DNA from: Pithys albifrons albifrons
Taxonomy: Eukaryota; Chordata; Aves; Passeriformes; Thamnophilidae
Direction: 5' to 3'
NCBI RefSeq assembly: GCF_047495875.1
Contig: NC_092458.1
Coordinates: forward strand, 6,073,439 to 6,137,438
Length of the DNA: 64,000 nt
The notes beneath the pieces were generated by a model that saw only the letters and a program-made list of their open reading frames with translations, was not told the origin of the DNA and made no database searches. Each line of letters opens with the position of its first letter. The first letter of the stretch is position 1. The position numbers and the translations under genes were made by a program. Shown here in pieces: positions 49,061 through 60,386 of this stretch.

Positions 49061-51144
49061 CCCAAGCTGCCTTCCTGCCTCAGCAGGTATAGTGAGCTCT
49101 GTTTTGTTTTGTCTTTTTTGCAAAAATGACACTGCAACCCAAGTGTGTATACCACTCAGAGATCACCTGTGGCTGATGTTTGTGACATTTTATAGTTCAG
49201 TACAGCAGCTGCAGTACCCACACTCGTGCTGAACTGACAAGATTGAAAGGTATCTGCTTACTGAAAAGGTCATTTTTGCTATCTTTTCACTTATGCCATA
49301 AAAATAAAGTCAATCCCTAACCAGGATGTCTTAGCTTCAACTTTGTGTATATATTTGTGTTCCCCCTCCCCGCCCTTTTCCTGTCTGTGTTTTACTATCA
49401 AAAGCTAGTTCATGAACTCAAGAGAAATATACACCATTGGCTTGGCCAAACCGTTCTAATTTATCATTTTGGAAAAACGGTGGGGCTGTCTGCCACTGTC
49501 CCATTACCAATGCATTACAGTGTCCTGACAATTATAAAACAAAATCAATTTTCACATTTGCTAATAATTCTTTCACAGCCACTGCTGCTATTTGCTTGAT
49601 AAACCCCAATAAATTAGCAGGTTGGCAACTGCTATGTCACCTACATACAGCTGATCAGTAATGCTCTTATACAATGCTTTGGTTGAAGCAGAAAGGAAGT
49701 GGCATGTTTATCACAGGAATCACAGTCCCCAGTGTTTTGTTACTGTAGCTGTGGCTGCCTCTCCGCAGTCAGTGATGAACTGTTCATCATCAGCTCAGTT
49801 CCAGAGTTTCACTCACTCATTCAACTGCTGATTCATTTCCACTATTATCACAAATATTATTTTTTTGGTGATAATATCATGAGGCAGCGTCTGTAGCAGG
49901 GGCTATAAAAGTGTTAAGATGGGAAAGAGGAAGCTGATTTATTGGCTTGAGCTCAGGACTGTACAGTAGGACTACAAAGCAAGCCTGTGCTGGTTCAGCT
50001 TAGATTCATACTCGGGCTGGCTGGCCTCTCTCTGTGCCAGGTTTGTAATCTAAGCTCAAGAACTGGCACTTTTTTCAGTCTCCAATCTTCCTTTCTCATA
50101 AAAAGAAAGTTGGAAGTGTGCAGTCCAAGGTGTCACAGTCTTCTCCAGGGCGTGTTGCACACCTTCCAGCCAATGTGTAAGTAATACCTGGTTGGTGGCC
50201 TCATGCACCTGCCACCTGCACTGAGGCCAACAAGTGGGAGCTGCCTATTGGGGACTGTGCAGCCTTCCATGAAAGGTGCAACAGAGTCTATACTTTGCAC
50301 CCTGAAGCTGGAAGAGGGCTTAACATTTGCAGTTGGGCCCACCTGTCTTTGAGTAACAAAACTTCAAAGTGTGCAGGCTTCCAGTCCTAATGTAATGTTC
50401 AAGCATTTCAAGCCTGCCCCTGGGAAAGGCTGCATGCCTACCTCTCCCCACAGATCCTGTAGCTCCAGAGGGACACACCACTTACAGAAGTTGAGCTGTG
50501 TGGGAACAGTTGACCTTCCACTTCTAGCAACCTATTTTAGCAGATTGTTCAGTAAATAATCACTGTAAGCATAACAAGCTACCACAATGCTATATGAGAA
50601 GATATTCAAAGGTGAAAATGCTGCCAGTGGAAATAAAGTGAACTTCAGTTATGTAGAGCAGTTATGAATCTGCATCAGGGGATTTTTCTTACAGAGAATT
50701 ATTTTTTCCCTTGGTCTGGTAGTCTGAAATGTTCCGGATTTCATTTCAGGGAAACATTCATTAAGCAGTCATAGCTGGGTATCTATTAGGTGTTTGGTGA
50801 AACAAAGTTTATTAACTGATCCATATCCAGAAATGTTATTAAAATCCAAGACTTTTATGTAATATTGTATTGCTGAGATACCAGGTATTGCTAGGCACAA
50901 ACATTTTAATACAGGAGAGGTCTCCAAAACAACATGTTCATTCTTTTAGAGTGGAAATTGCCATGAGCATGTTCAACAGCTGCAATGAAATTAGTGTGAA
51001 AAAAGCAATATGTGATTTTTGGTTAGAAAAAAAAAGGTTGATCCAACTTCTATCATCTCAGGAATTAGATATTTCCCAAAACTTTTTTTACCATTTTCAA
51101 TATTCTTATGCTAGCTTCTCATTGTATAAGGAATTATTAGCTTG
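49061..51144. other. Unannotated stretch with a regulatory candidate
   Basis: About 2.1 kb with no recognisable gene. A TAAT-rich block at 49420-49700 is listed separately. A TATAAAAG motif at about 49903-49910 stands alone, without other promoter or LTR features. Confidence 0.4.
49420..49700. promoter_or_regulatory. Candidate conserved regulatory block
   Basis: Includes a near-palindromic TTGGCTTGGCCAA (NFI-like half sites, about 49439-49451), CCCATTACCAATGCATTACAG, GCTAATAATTC and AATAAATTAGCAGG within 180 bases. CpGs survive at about 49453 and 49479. The texture is similar to conserved non-coding elements near developmental genes; conservation is untested. Confidence 0.25.
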
Positions 51145-53105
51145 AATCATAGAATCATAGAATTGATTTGGTTGGAAAAGACCTCCAAGATCATCGAGTC
51201 CAACCCTTGGTCCAAGTCTAGTCCATTTACTAGATCGGCACTCAGTGCTATGTCCAATCTCAGTTTGAAAACCTCCAGGGATGGGGAATCCACCACCTCT
51301 CTGGGCAGCCCATTCCAATGCCTGATTCCTATTTCTGCAAATAATTTTTTTTGATCTCCAACTTCAATTTCCCCTGGCAGAGCTTGAGCCCATCGTGCCC
51401 CCTTGTCCTATTGCTGAGTGCCTGGGAGAAGAGACCAACCTCCACCTGGCTAGAACTTCCCTTCAGGTAGTTCTAGACAGTGATGAGGTCACCTCTGAGC
51501 CTCCTCTTCTCCAGGCTAAACAACCCCAGCTCCCTCAGCCTCTCCCCATAGGGCTTGTGCTCCAGTCCCTTCACCAGCCTTGTTGCTCTTCTCTGGACCC
51601 ACTCCAGCACCTCAGTATCTTTCCTGAACCGAGGGGCTCAGAACTGAACACAACACTCAAGGTGTGGCCTCACCAATGCAGAGTACAGGGGAAGGATCAC
51701 TTCCATGGTCCCGCCAGCCACACTATTCTTGATACAGGCAAGGATGCCATTGGCCTTCTTGGCCACCTGGGCACACTGCTGGCTCGTGTTCAGCCTCCTG
51801 TCAATCCAAACCCCCAGGTCCCTTTCTGCCTGGCTGCTCTCCAGCCACTCTGTGCCCAGCCTGTAGCGCTGCAGGGGGTTGTTGTGGCCAAAGTGCAGGA
51901 CCCGGCCCTTGGCCTTGTTGAACTTCATCCCATTGGAATCAGCCCATCTCTCAAGTCTATCCAGGTCCCTCTGCAGAGCCCTCCTGCCTTCCAGCAGGTC
52001 GACACTCCCTCCCAGCTTGGTGTCATCAGCAAATTTGCTGATGATGGACTCAATCCCCTCATCTAAATCATCAATAAAGATGTTAAACAGGACTGGACCC
52101 AACACAGACCCCTGGGGAACACCACTGGTGACCGGCCGCCAGCTGGATGCAGCTCCGTTCACCAGCACTCTCTGGGCCCGACCCTCCAGCCAGCTCCTAA
52201 TCCGGGAGAGGGTACACTTGTCCAGGCCATGGGCTACCAGCTTTTCCGGGAGTATATTATGGGAGACAGTGTCAAAGGCCTTGCTGAAGTCCAGATAGAC
52301 ACATCCACAGCCTTCCCCTCATCCACCAGGTGGGTCACCTGATCGTAAAAGGAGATCAGGTTGGTCAGACAGGACCTGCCCCTCCTAAACCCATGCTGGC
52401 TGGGTCTAATCCCTTGTCCACCCTGAAGGTGCTGTGTGATTGCACTCAGGATGAACTGCTCCATAACCCTGTCAGGCACGGAGGTCAGGCTGGCAGGCCT
52501 GTAGTTGCCAGGGTCCTGCTTGGAGCCCTTTTTGTGGATTGGGGTGACATTGGCCAACCTCCAATCATCTGGGACCTCCCCAGAGAGCCAGGACTGTTGG
52601 AAGATGATGGAGAGTGGTTTGGCAAGCTCTTCTGCCAGCTCCCTCATCACCCTGGGATGGATCCTGTCTGGTCCCATAGACTTGTTAGGATCCAGCTGGC
52701 TCAGTAGGTCAGTAACTATTTCCTCCTGGAATACAGGAGGGCTATTCAGCTCCCTCTCTCTGTCTACCAGCTCCAGAGGCCAGTTGTCTTGAGGGCCACC
52801 TGTCTTACTGGTGAAAACTGAGGCAAAGCAGGTGTTAAGTACCTCAGCCTTCTCCTCATCTTTGTTAACTGTATTTCCCTCAAAGTCCAACAGAGAATGG
52901 AGGTTTTCCTTGCCCCTCCTTTTGTTATTAATGTATTTATAGAAGGACTTTTTGTTATCCCTAACTGAAATAGCCAAATTTATTTCATATTCCACTTTTC
53001 TTTCCCTAATTTTTTTCCTGCATGACCTAGCTCTATCTATAAATTCTTCATAAGTAGCCAGCATTTTTTTTGACAGTCGGTAAACTTTCTTTTTCTTTTG
53101 AGGAT
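51145..53105 (-). mobile_element. CR1 LINE, 2-kb copy, best preserved in the window
   Basis: The minus strand runs from just upstream of the RT domain (about 53105) to the terminus at 51145, made of AATCATAGAATCATAGAATT. The 3' UTR closely matches the young-looking copy at 37852-38235. The element is 5' truncated, so the endonuclease and ORF1 are missing. Low divergence, a single frameshift in the RT and a preserved active site mark it as among the most recent CR1 insertions here. Confidence 0.97.
51638..53105 (-). pseudogene. CR1 ORF2 reverse transcriptase, nearly intact but frameshifted
   Basis: The minus frame reads 'RLSKKMLATYEEFIDRA', 'KSFYKYINNKRRGKENLHSL', 'NYRPASLTSVPDRVMEQFIL' and 'QHGFRRGRSCLTNLISFYD' through to about 52300. 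There one base appears to be missing and the expected V(V/I)YLDFSKA region shifts frame. The second frame is then open through '[20 protein letters not shown]' and the catalytic FADD (52022-52033) to a stop at about 51635, where the family has Trp (TGG to TGA). Two lesions therefore separate this copy from an uninterrupted RT, and the N-terminal half of ORF2 is absent. It was an RNA-dependent DNA polymerase for target-primed reverse transcription. Confidence 0.9.
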
Positions 53106-56100
53106 CTAAGGAAAAACTGGTAATATCACCTGTGGTGCTGCTGCAAATCAAATATTCAAGAGCAGCAGCCAATAACCCCACTGAAATGCAGAAGGACAAG
53201 GAAATTTGATGGAATATTGCTTTGCACTTTTTGTGACCACCAGCTCCTGTTCAAAGCTGAGTGCTGAATATTAGTCAACTGTCCTTTGTGAAAGTCACTT
53301 AAAAGAAATTGCAGGAAGTGCAGAATCAAGCATCAACATTTACAATTTTAATAACTGCTAGTAAAGTGAATAAGAATATATCTCTCTGCTGGATCAGAGC
53401 CTTGACTTACAAATGGGTCCATTCAGCTGTTTGCACAAATCTAGCAATGGTTCTCAGTTCAAGGATTTCTTACGAAGCCTCCATTGGACCTAATAAGGGC
53501 TTTGAAAACTTATTTTTAGATAGTAAAGGACAGAAAGGATCAGCAGAATGATGGAGTCTGACCTCCTGCATAATCCTGCACCTCCTCCACAGCAGGACAT
53601 GAGCTGCTTTTTGTAATGAGATGAAGTGAAGCCAAAATTTGGAGCACTGGTTGCTGCGTCTGTTTGAGTTGCCGTGTTGTGCATATGCCTCACTGGATTT
53701 AGAAAATGACCCTGCAAAACTCAGGAGTAGCTAGACACATTAAATTTCTCTCCTAGGACTGTCTAATAAACATTTCTAAGCCTGACACACTCTGTGTGAC
53801 ACAGGAAAAACCCACGTTTAGTTTTATTGCAGATGGTACTTTTGAGTCTCAGAACAGTTGCGGTGGGTGAGGGAGGATCTTTGGCCAGGGACTGTACAGA
53901 CGCAGCAGGCACTGAGAAGCCTGCAGTCTACAGGCAGGCAGAGGCACAATGCTGAGATACACAAACTAACTTTAGAATATCTGGATCAGACAGTGAAAGT
54001 AATAGAACTACTGTTAATGCACTAAACTGAGCTGCTGCTGTTTTATATTACTTCTAAATGTGAAAGAGCACTAAAACATTTCAGGTGCCAGTATAGAGAC
54101 AGAATTCTGTATATATAGCACATTGTTAAGTAAAGAATGAAAACAGAAAGTAAAATGATTTCCACTTTTGTCACAACTTAGTCCCAAACCTATGCTTATA
54201 AAGTGTCCTTAATGAGATGTCAGGTTCCAGAAGGACCTGGGCTGCAGCCAACTGCTGTGATCACAGCACGATGTGGAAATCATTCTAGAGAGATTGACTG
54301 GAATTTGCTGAGGAAAGAAAATCAATCAAGACTGGCACTTGCAGGGAGATGAACAGAGTTCCTGTATGGGAACATCACTAAGGATCCAAAACTGAAGAGA
54401 GAAGGACAGCAGAGGCAGATAACTTTCCGTATCTAGAAAGGAAGATAGTTCATGAAATTATATGCCATGGGCATATAATTAATAATGTGAAACAACAGTG
54501 ACAGCTTCCTAAGTGCATTATGCTAGGAAAAGACTCTAAAACTGAGCTAAGCAACAAAAGTGTACTTTTCTTAAGGAGGAATTCATTGTGTTCCTTCTGA
54601 ATTTTAGGGTAATTGAGGCTAGGCTAGCCACTGGCAGCAATATGTCTGAGATGGCACTTGAGTGGTGGACATTCACACACATTCACAGGAAGATAAAGAA
54701 GGAGACTGCTGCTCCCTGATGCTGCCACAGAGTACAGGAGTGGGTGTAGCTGCAGCAGTGGAGGCAGAGTCATGCTTGGCAGCTTCTCTCCCGAGGTGTC
54801 AGGAAGAGCCTGTGCTTCCAGATATGCTGAGAAAAGGGCAGAGTCTACAGATAATAGCTTAAATGCTTCTCTAATCTATTTCTCAGCAAATTAAAAAAAT
54901 GGACTTCTTGCCTCCGTAGATTTTACAATTTCATTATTTTGTGGCTTATTCATATTCGATTATTGTACAGTATGTATTATTGTAGATCTAATGGGGTCAG
55001 TTTGCTTACTATCATGCATTAAACAGCTGTAGAAAGCAGGGGGGAAAGCAGCATATGAAAGAATTATAATGAACCAATTCATGCAAATTTTGTTTTTGCA
55101 CTAAAACTAAAGTAAGTTCTATGTCTCAGTCAGCTCTATTAAAAACATTCCCAAAGCCTCCTTATGCATCTAAGCTCAAAATCAGCATTTTACTTCTGAT
55201 TTCTTGAGGAGGCAGTTTCCTTTAGCGCTACGGATCTGCCTGACTCCTGTGCTGTTTTCAGCTGTGACTGTGATACTTGCTTCTCCACTCTATAATTGAT
55301 TACTTCTTCAGCATGCCCTTCAGATAAGTCCTTTTTTCCTTCCCTCCCCCATCCCATTCCCTGCTAATTTTCCCAGAGGTGTCCTGGAACTTTCTCCTCA
55401 TCCCTTTGTTTTTCTGTTCCCTGGGAACTAGTTACTAAGATGGTAGTTCAACAATGATCCTTACCCTGAGAACTTGTAAATGTCTCTGTGGCTGTCTTGT
55501 CTCCTTTCCAAGATAATATTTTTCCCCACCTCCAATTCTCATCAATGGATGTCAAATTCAAGACAGTTCACTTATTTGTCTACTGCTTTCTTAAATGGTC
55601 ATTGTGAACACCACCACCATACAACCACATTAATCAAAGTGAAATACTGGTCCAGAGCCCATTCCCATGCCTCTTAAATTTGTGTGCAAGACTGCAAACA
55701 AAAAACCATCATGAAGTTGACCTCCCTATATCAGATCTGGAGTTTGTTACATCTCTGTCTGTTCTCACAGATTGCATCTTAAATTCTTCCAAAGCAACAG
55801 ACAAATTTGGAAGGACTGTAGCTTTAATAGTCAGTTTCTTCCAAGCTCCATTTTCAGGCAGAATGAATTTAAATTACTGGAGGAGAACCTGGTAAATATT
55901 CTGTAGCAAATTTTTACTTAATGGTGTCTCCACAGTTTTACACCTTCGCTATTAAAGTTGTGCTAGTAATTAAGGAATAGTGATTGTGCAAAGTATTTAA
56001 GTAACTGAGTTAGTGAACTGAGATTACTCTACAGTTAATGAGGTTAAAATTGCTGGTTCCTGCATAAAGTATTTAATTCTATGAGTAGTCATTTTGAGTT

Positions 56101-57001
56101 TGTTATTGCCTGCACCAGTCCCTTAAGCTAGCATTGATGCACATATTTTGTCTTGAAATTACATGCAATTAATTCACAAACTATTATTCTAAGTGATGAA
56201 AAGTGCTGAGGTATTTGTGTAACTTTCAGTTAGGTTTTGATTTACAGCAATGCTTGAACAGGGGAATTTGTCATTCCCTAAACTGTCATTGAAAACACGC
56301 TTGTACCATCAATGTGATGCTGAAGATGTTATACTGTTGACCTAATGTCAGCTCTTGTGGGTTGAGGCTTTTTTTTTTGATAGGAGTTTTGAGATGATGG
56401 AATATAAATCCATCAGATGAAATTGGTGGTTCAGCTATGGCCTTCCAACAGTGATTTCCTGTACTTGGACTGCTTTTAAAGTCTTTTTATTTCAAATAAT
56501 CTAAATTGGAATTTACTTAATAGCTTTTTTAAAGAGTAAATGAAGGACCAAGTCTGGGAGAAGAGACTTAAACAAGGAAGTCATGTCAGTCATCCAGCTT
56601 ATAAAGTGTTTTCCACAGGAGCAACTGCTATGTATGGAGCAACACAGCAGGGAAAGCCCCCTTGCCTCTGGGGTGGTGGTGTCAGAGCCTGCAGCATGAT
56701 TCTACATACCTCCCAGTAGTCTGGCCCTCTGCACTCAAGGCCACATCTCTGGTTAGTAATAGATATTTGAGAAGCCTTTTCTGTCATTGAGCTTTATGAG
56801 CAAAAGCTGGAAGAAGGCATCCCATGGCAGAGACTTCCCACAGCTGCTTGGGAATGAGATTAGTTCCTACCTGGGACTCTCACAGTAGGTTTTGCAGCTT
56901 GTTGCTTGTGCCTGTCCCCACACTGGATCGTGGCCCTAACTTCTGGACTGATTTCTTGACCTCAGGCCTGATGACTTATTACTTACTTGGGATTGTTCAG
57001 C
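53106..57001. other. Unannotated stretch (intron-like)
   Basis: About 3.9 kb without a recognisable gene or transposon. A short perfect hairpin is present at 54456-54480. Confidence 0.45.
54456..54480. repeat. Small perfect inverted repeat
   Basis: Arms AATTATATGC and GCATATAATT (10 bases each) flank a 5-base centre. It is AT-rich with no sign of function. Confidence 0.85.
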
Positions 57002-57340
57002 CTTCAGGGTTTGGGGAGACCTTATAGCAGCCTTGTAGTACCTAAAGGGAACTTACCAAAAAAAAAGGAGAGGAACTTTTTACATGGTAATGGTTTTAAA
57101 CTGAAAGAGGTTTGATTTAGGTTAGATATAAGGAAGAAACTTTTTTAAAAATGAGAGTGGCAAGCGCCAAAAGAAGTTACCCAGAGATGCTCCATCCATG
57201 GAAATATTCAAGATCAGGTTGTATGGGGCTGTGAAAAACCTGATCCAGCTAAAGATGTCTGTGCTTATTGCAGGGGTGTTGGACTAGATGATTTTTAAAA
57301 GGTCCCTTTCAACTCAAACCATTCTATGATTCTGTGGTTA
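57002..57340 (+). mobile_element. CR1 LINE 3' end fragment, moderately old
   Basis: The plus strand begins near 'gggagaccttatagcagcctt' and ends in AACCATTCTATGATTCTGTGGTT at about 57318-57340. The 3' UTR landmark 'gttggactagatgattt' is near 57279. An A run at 57057-57066 sits inside it. Only the ORF2 tail and the 3' UTR remain. Confidence 0.93.
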
Positions 57341-60179
57341 TGAACTTACCTGTTCTCAGATTTCACCTCACAGAGTATGGTAAGACAGCTCTTGCTGCTG
57401 ATATTGCCTTTTGCCAGCTTTGTCACCATGCTTGGCTTCCTGCTCCATTGTTCTCATGGAACAGCTAACAAGATCTTGGTGCTTCCTGATGTAGTAGGAC
57501 CAGAGAGCATCATAGCACATCCAGATAGGATGCAATCATGGAATCATGGAAGCACTTCCCTCCAAATCTCTGTGTGTAAGGCTGACAAATACCAGAATTT
57601 GCATGTCTGGGCAGCTCATTGGTACTGCTATTTTCAAGTCTGAAAAGCAGAGGAAGAAAATCAGAGACTGTGTCATTTGAAAAACATTGCAAAGACCAAA
57701 GAAAAAAAATTACTTTAGGCTTCCTCAGGAATTCCTTGATTTTTGCTTGCTGCCTTCCATTAGTTGCTGGTCTGTCAGTGTCTTTTCAAAACTGCATTTG
57801 GAAGTTTTTATCACCGGATACTCTGTAAACCAAAACTCTAAATAGCTTAAAAAACATTACAAAAGTAAAAGAAATATTCATAGGTCCATGTCAGGAAATC
57901 ATGAAGCCCCCCATGGTAGAGGAGGGGAAGATAATTCTGCACTTGTGTGGCTTCCCAAATGTTTTCCCTGTGCAGCCATCATGGGCCGTTCATTATGAAC
58001 TGTACAATGCCGGAAACAGACTGCTAAGCTTTGATGTTATTGAATTAATCTGTTCTAATGCCAAAATCATGCTCTATTCTTTGATGTGGGCAATATTCTG
58101 GGATGCTAGAATAATAGTCTTCTCCTTGTGAATTCTGATGGCACTGACACACAGGGAACAGGAGCCATTGCAAGACTTCTGGCTTTGTTTCTCTCTTAAG
58201 TGATTTGATGCCACTTAAGTACTTAATTGCTGAGACTAAGACAGAGGTGCTGTAGGCTCTTCCCTCACCTGAGTTTTTGCAAGAAGTTAGCAGAGCCTGA
58301 CAAGTTCTCCTGGAAAATAGCAGGCGTTTAGATGAGTATGTGCTTAGTAGAAGTTACTCGCTTCTCTAGGCGTGCAGGCACTATGTAAAAGGTTGCTACC
58401 TACTGGTCCACGAGATGCTTGGAAAATAATGTGGCCCACTTCTATTACACATCCTCCCAGGAAACCTGTAACTTCTGGTCACAAGAGCTCTACATGTTTA
58501 TTCCTTTCCTCCATATGGTGTGTGAAGTGGGACTGGTGAGTAGGGGGGATCAGAAAGTAAAGGTGGCTCTCTTTTACCCTTCTTTTTATTCTTATAACAA
58601 TATATGAAGATGACACATGCTGGCAAAACCAGCTAAATTTCAAGTGTAACACTGAATTACTATGAGTGTCAAAAGAAAACTGGGAGTCAAGTACCAGTGA
58701 AGTATGTTGTAAGGTTCAGTCATCATGGATGTCACGGATCACGCTCGGTATGCCACGACCACACTCCCCAATTACTGTAAAACTGACTGGTACCCTCTCA
58801 TGCATTTTAAACTGGTTTTTGTATTCTAGAAATGGTTCATGTGAGATACTGCCATGGCTCAGTACCTTAAATAGTAGCCATAAAAAAGGACATGTAAAGA
58901 TTGAATCCTTGCTAGGAGATAAAAGTCACGATCCATCAAATTAGAAATGTGCTGGCAAAACATCTTGTTTTCTTGGTGTATGTGATAAGGCCATAGGACG
59001 TTGCTTAATAATAACGTAAGAGAATGAAAATAGTGCCAAAGATGCACCCTGGTGTTGTTTTGGCCGAGAAATATGATACCTGCATTCAGGTGTATCCTTC
59101 TCTCACTAGAGAGAAATATTTTTCACTAGGGAGATAAATATGCAACATGTACAGAATGTATAAAGTTACAAGATTTGCTTTGCAATAGGGTACAACAGTT
59201 ACTGCAGCATATCCTTTCCTGGCATGATTTTCACTGATTGCTGTAAGGGTTTTGTGGAATGGTACATCCTATGGAATCCATGTCACTTGTGCTGTCCCTC
59301 TTTCTTGAAGCTAATCGAAGTAGGTTGAAAAAGTCAAAGGCCTTAAAGAATGAAAATGTAAATAACTGGGGCTGCCCAGAATAGTTGTTGCAGTACATGC
59401 TGGGCACCAGGAGCAGGTATTGCTGTTTGAATGTCTGAATTGCCTTAGGAGGAATTTTAAGGCCATTAAAGGCACTCAATCAACCCTCTGAGTGGTTGTT
59501 TGTTGCTTTGTGGGTTTTTTGTTTTTTTTTTTTGGGTGGTGGTGGTGGTGGTGGTAGTTTTTGGAAAAATTACCATTGTTCTAACTTCTTAGCATGTATT
59601 ATAAGTAAAACATATATATTGAATTTGAAAACTACACAGCTTAAAATCACAGGCTATTTTTAACTATTGTCATTTGGTGAATCTTACTGAAGTGAATATA
59701 ACTATGCTCATCTACCACAGGCTTAAAGCTGGAGAAAGCAGATTAGTCTTGTTTTCAAATTCTTTTTCTGTGTAAAAATATAAAGATTAGAAGATTCCTT
59801 TTTTTCCTATTTTTGTTAGAGGACCTTTCAAATTCAGACTTTTTGACTGCTATGCTTAGAAGAAATAATATTAAAACACACATGAAGCTGGTTACATAAG
59901 TCAGTTCTGCTTTTATCCTACAGATATTAGTCTTTGGTTTGCTCAATTCTTTTCATAGATTTATAAAGATTTATGAAGATCATTTCTTCACAGTTGTGAG
60001 GGTATGAATGAGTACAGTCAGTTTTATTCTTTAAGTCACAAAGGGTAAGAATAGTGTTGTAGTATGAATCTTTAGTTCTTAATCTTGAATCACAAATGGC
60101 AGTGTTGAGCTCACCAGTGAATACTTAGTCAAGGAATTTTGTTGCCATTAAAAGATGGAATGTGGAACCACAGTAGAAC
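57341..60179. other. Unannotated stretch
   Basis: About 2.8 kb without a recognisable gene or transposon. A T run and GGT repeat at 59522-59555 are listed separately. Confidence 0.45.
59522..59555. repeat. T run followed by (GGT)n microsatellite
   Basis: Twelve T bases (59522-59533) are followed by about seven perfect GGT units (59535-59555). The adjoining G-rich array might form a two-tetrad quadruplex, which is speculative. Confidence 0.95.
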
Positions 60180-60386
60180 ACCTTTTCACCCTGCGGGTGA
60201 CCAAACACTGGCACAGATTGTTCAGGGAGGCTGTTGAGTTTCCATCCTTGCATCCTTGGAGATAATCTGGAGTTGTCCAGACAAGTTCCTTGTCAGCCAG
60301 CACTGGGTGGCCCTGCTTGAGTAGAGAAGGCTGGACAAGGTCACCTCCAGAGGTCCCTTTCTACCTCAACCATTCTGCGAGTTGGT
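60180..60386 (+). mobile_element. CR1 LINE, short 3' end fragment
   Basis: The plus strand resembles the CR1 3' UTR: 'caaacactggcacag' (about 60205), 'gacaaggtcacctccagagg' (about 60334) and 'tctacctcaaccattctg' at its end. About 205 bases remain and the terminal repeat has decayed to CATTCTGCGA. It is followed by an A run (60409-60421). Confidence 0.85.

Noticed and set aside
51395..52298. Long plus-strand open frames opposite the CR1 reverse transcriptase
   Set aside because: They are antisense shadows of the CR1 ORF2 sequence on the minus strand.
54456..54480. Perfect short palindrome as a hairpin RNA or protein site
   Set aside because: Ten-base AT-rich arms are expected by chance in 64 kb, and there is no supporting context.
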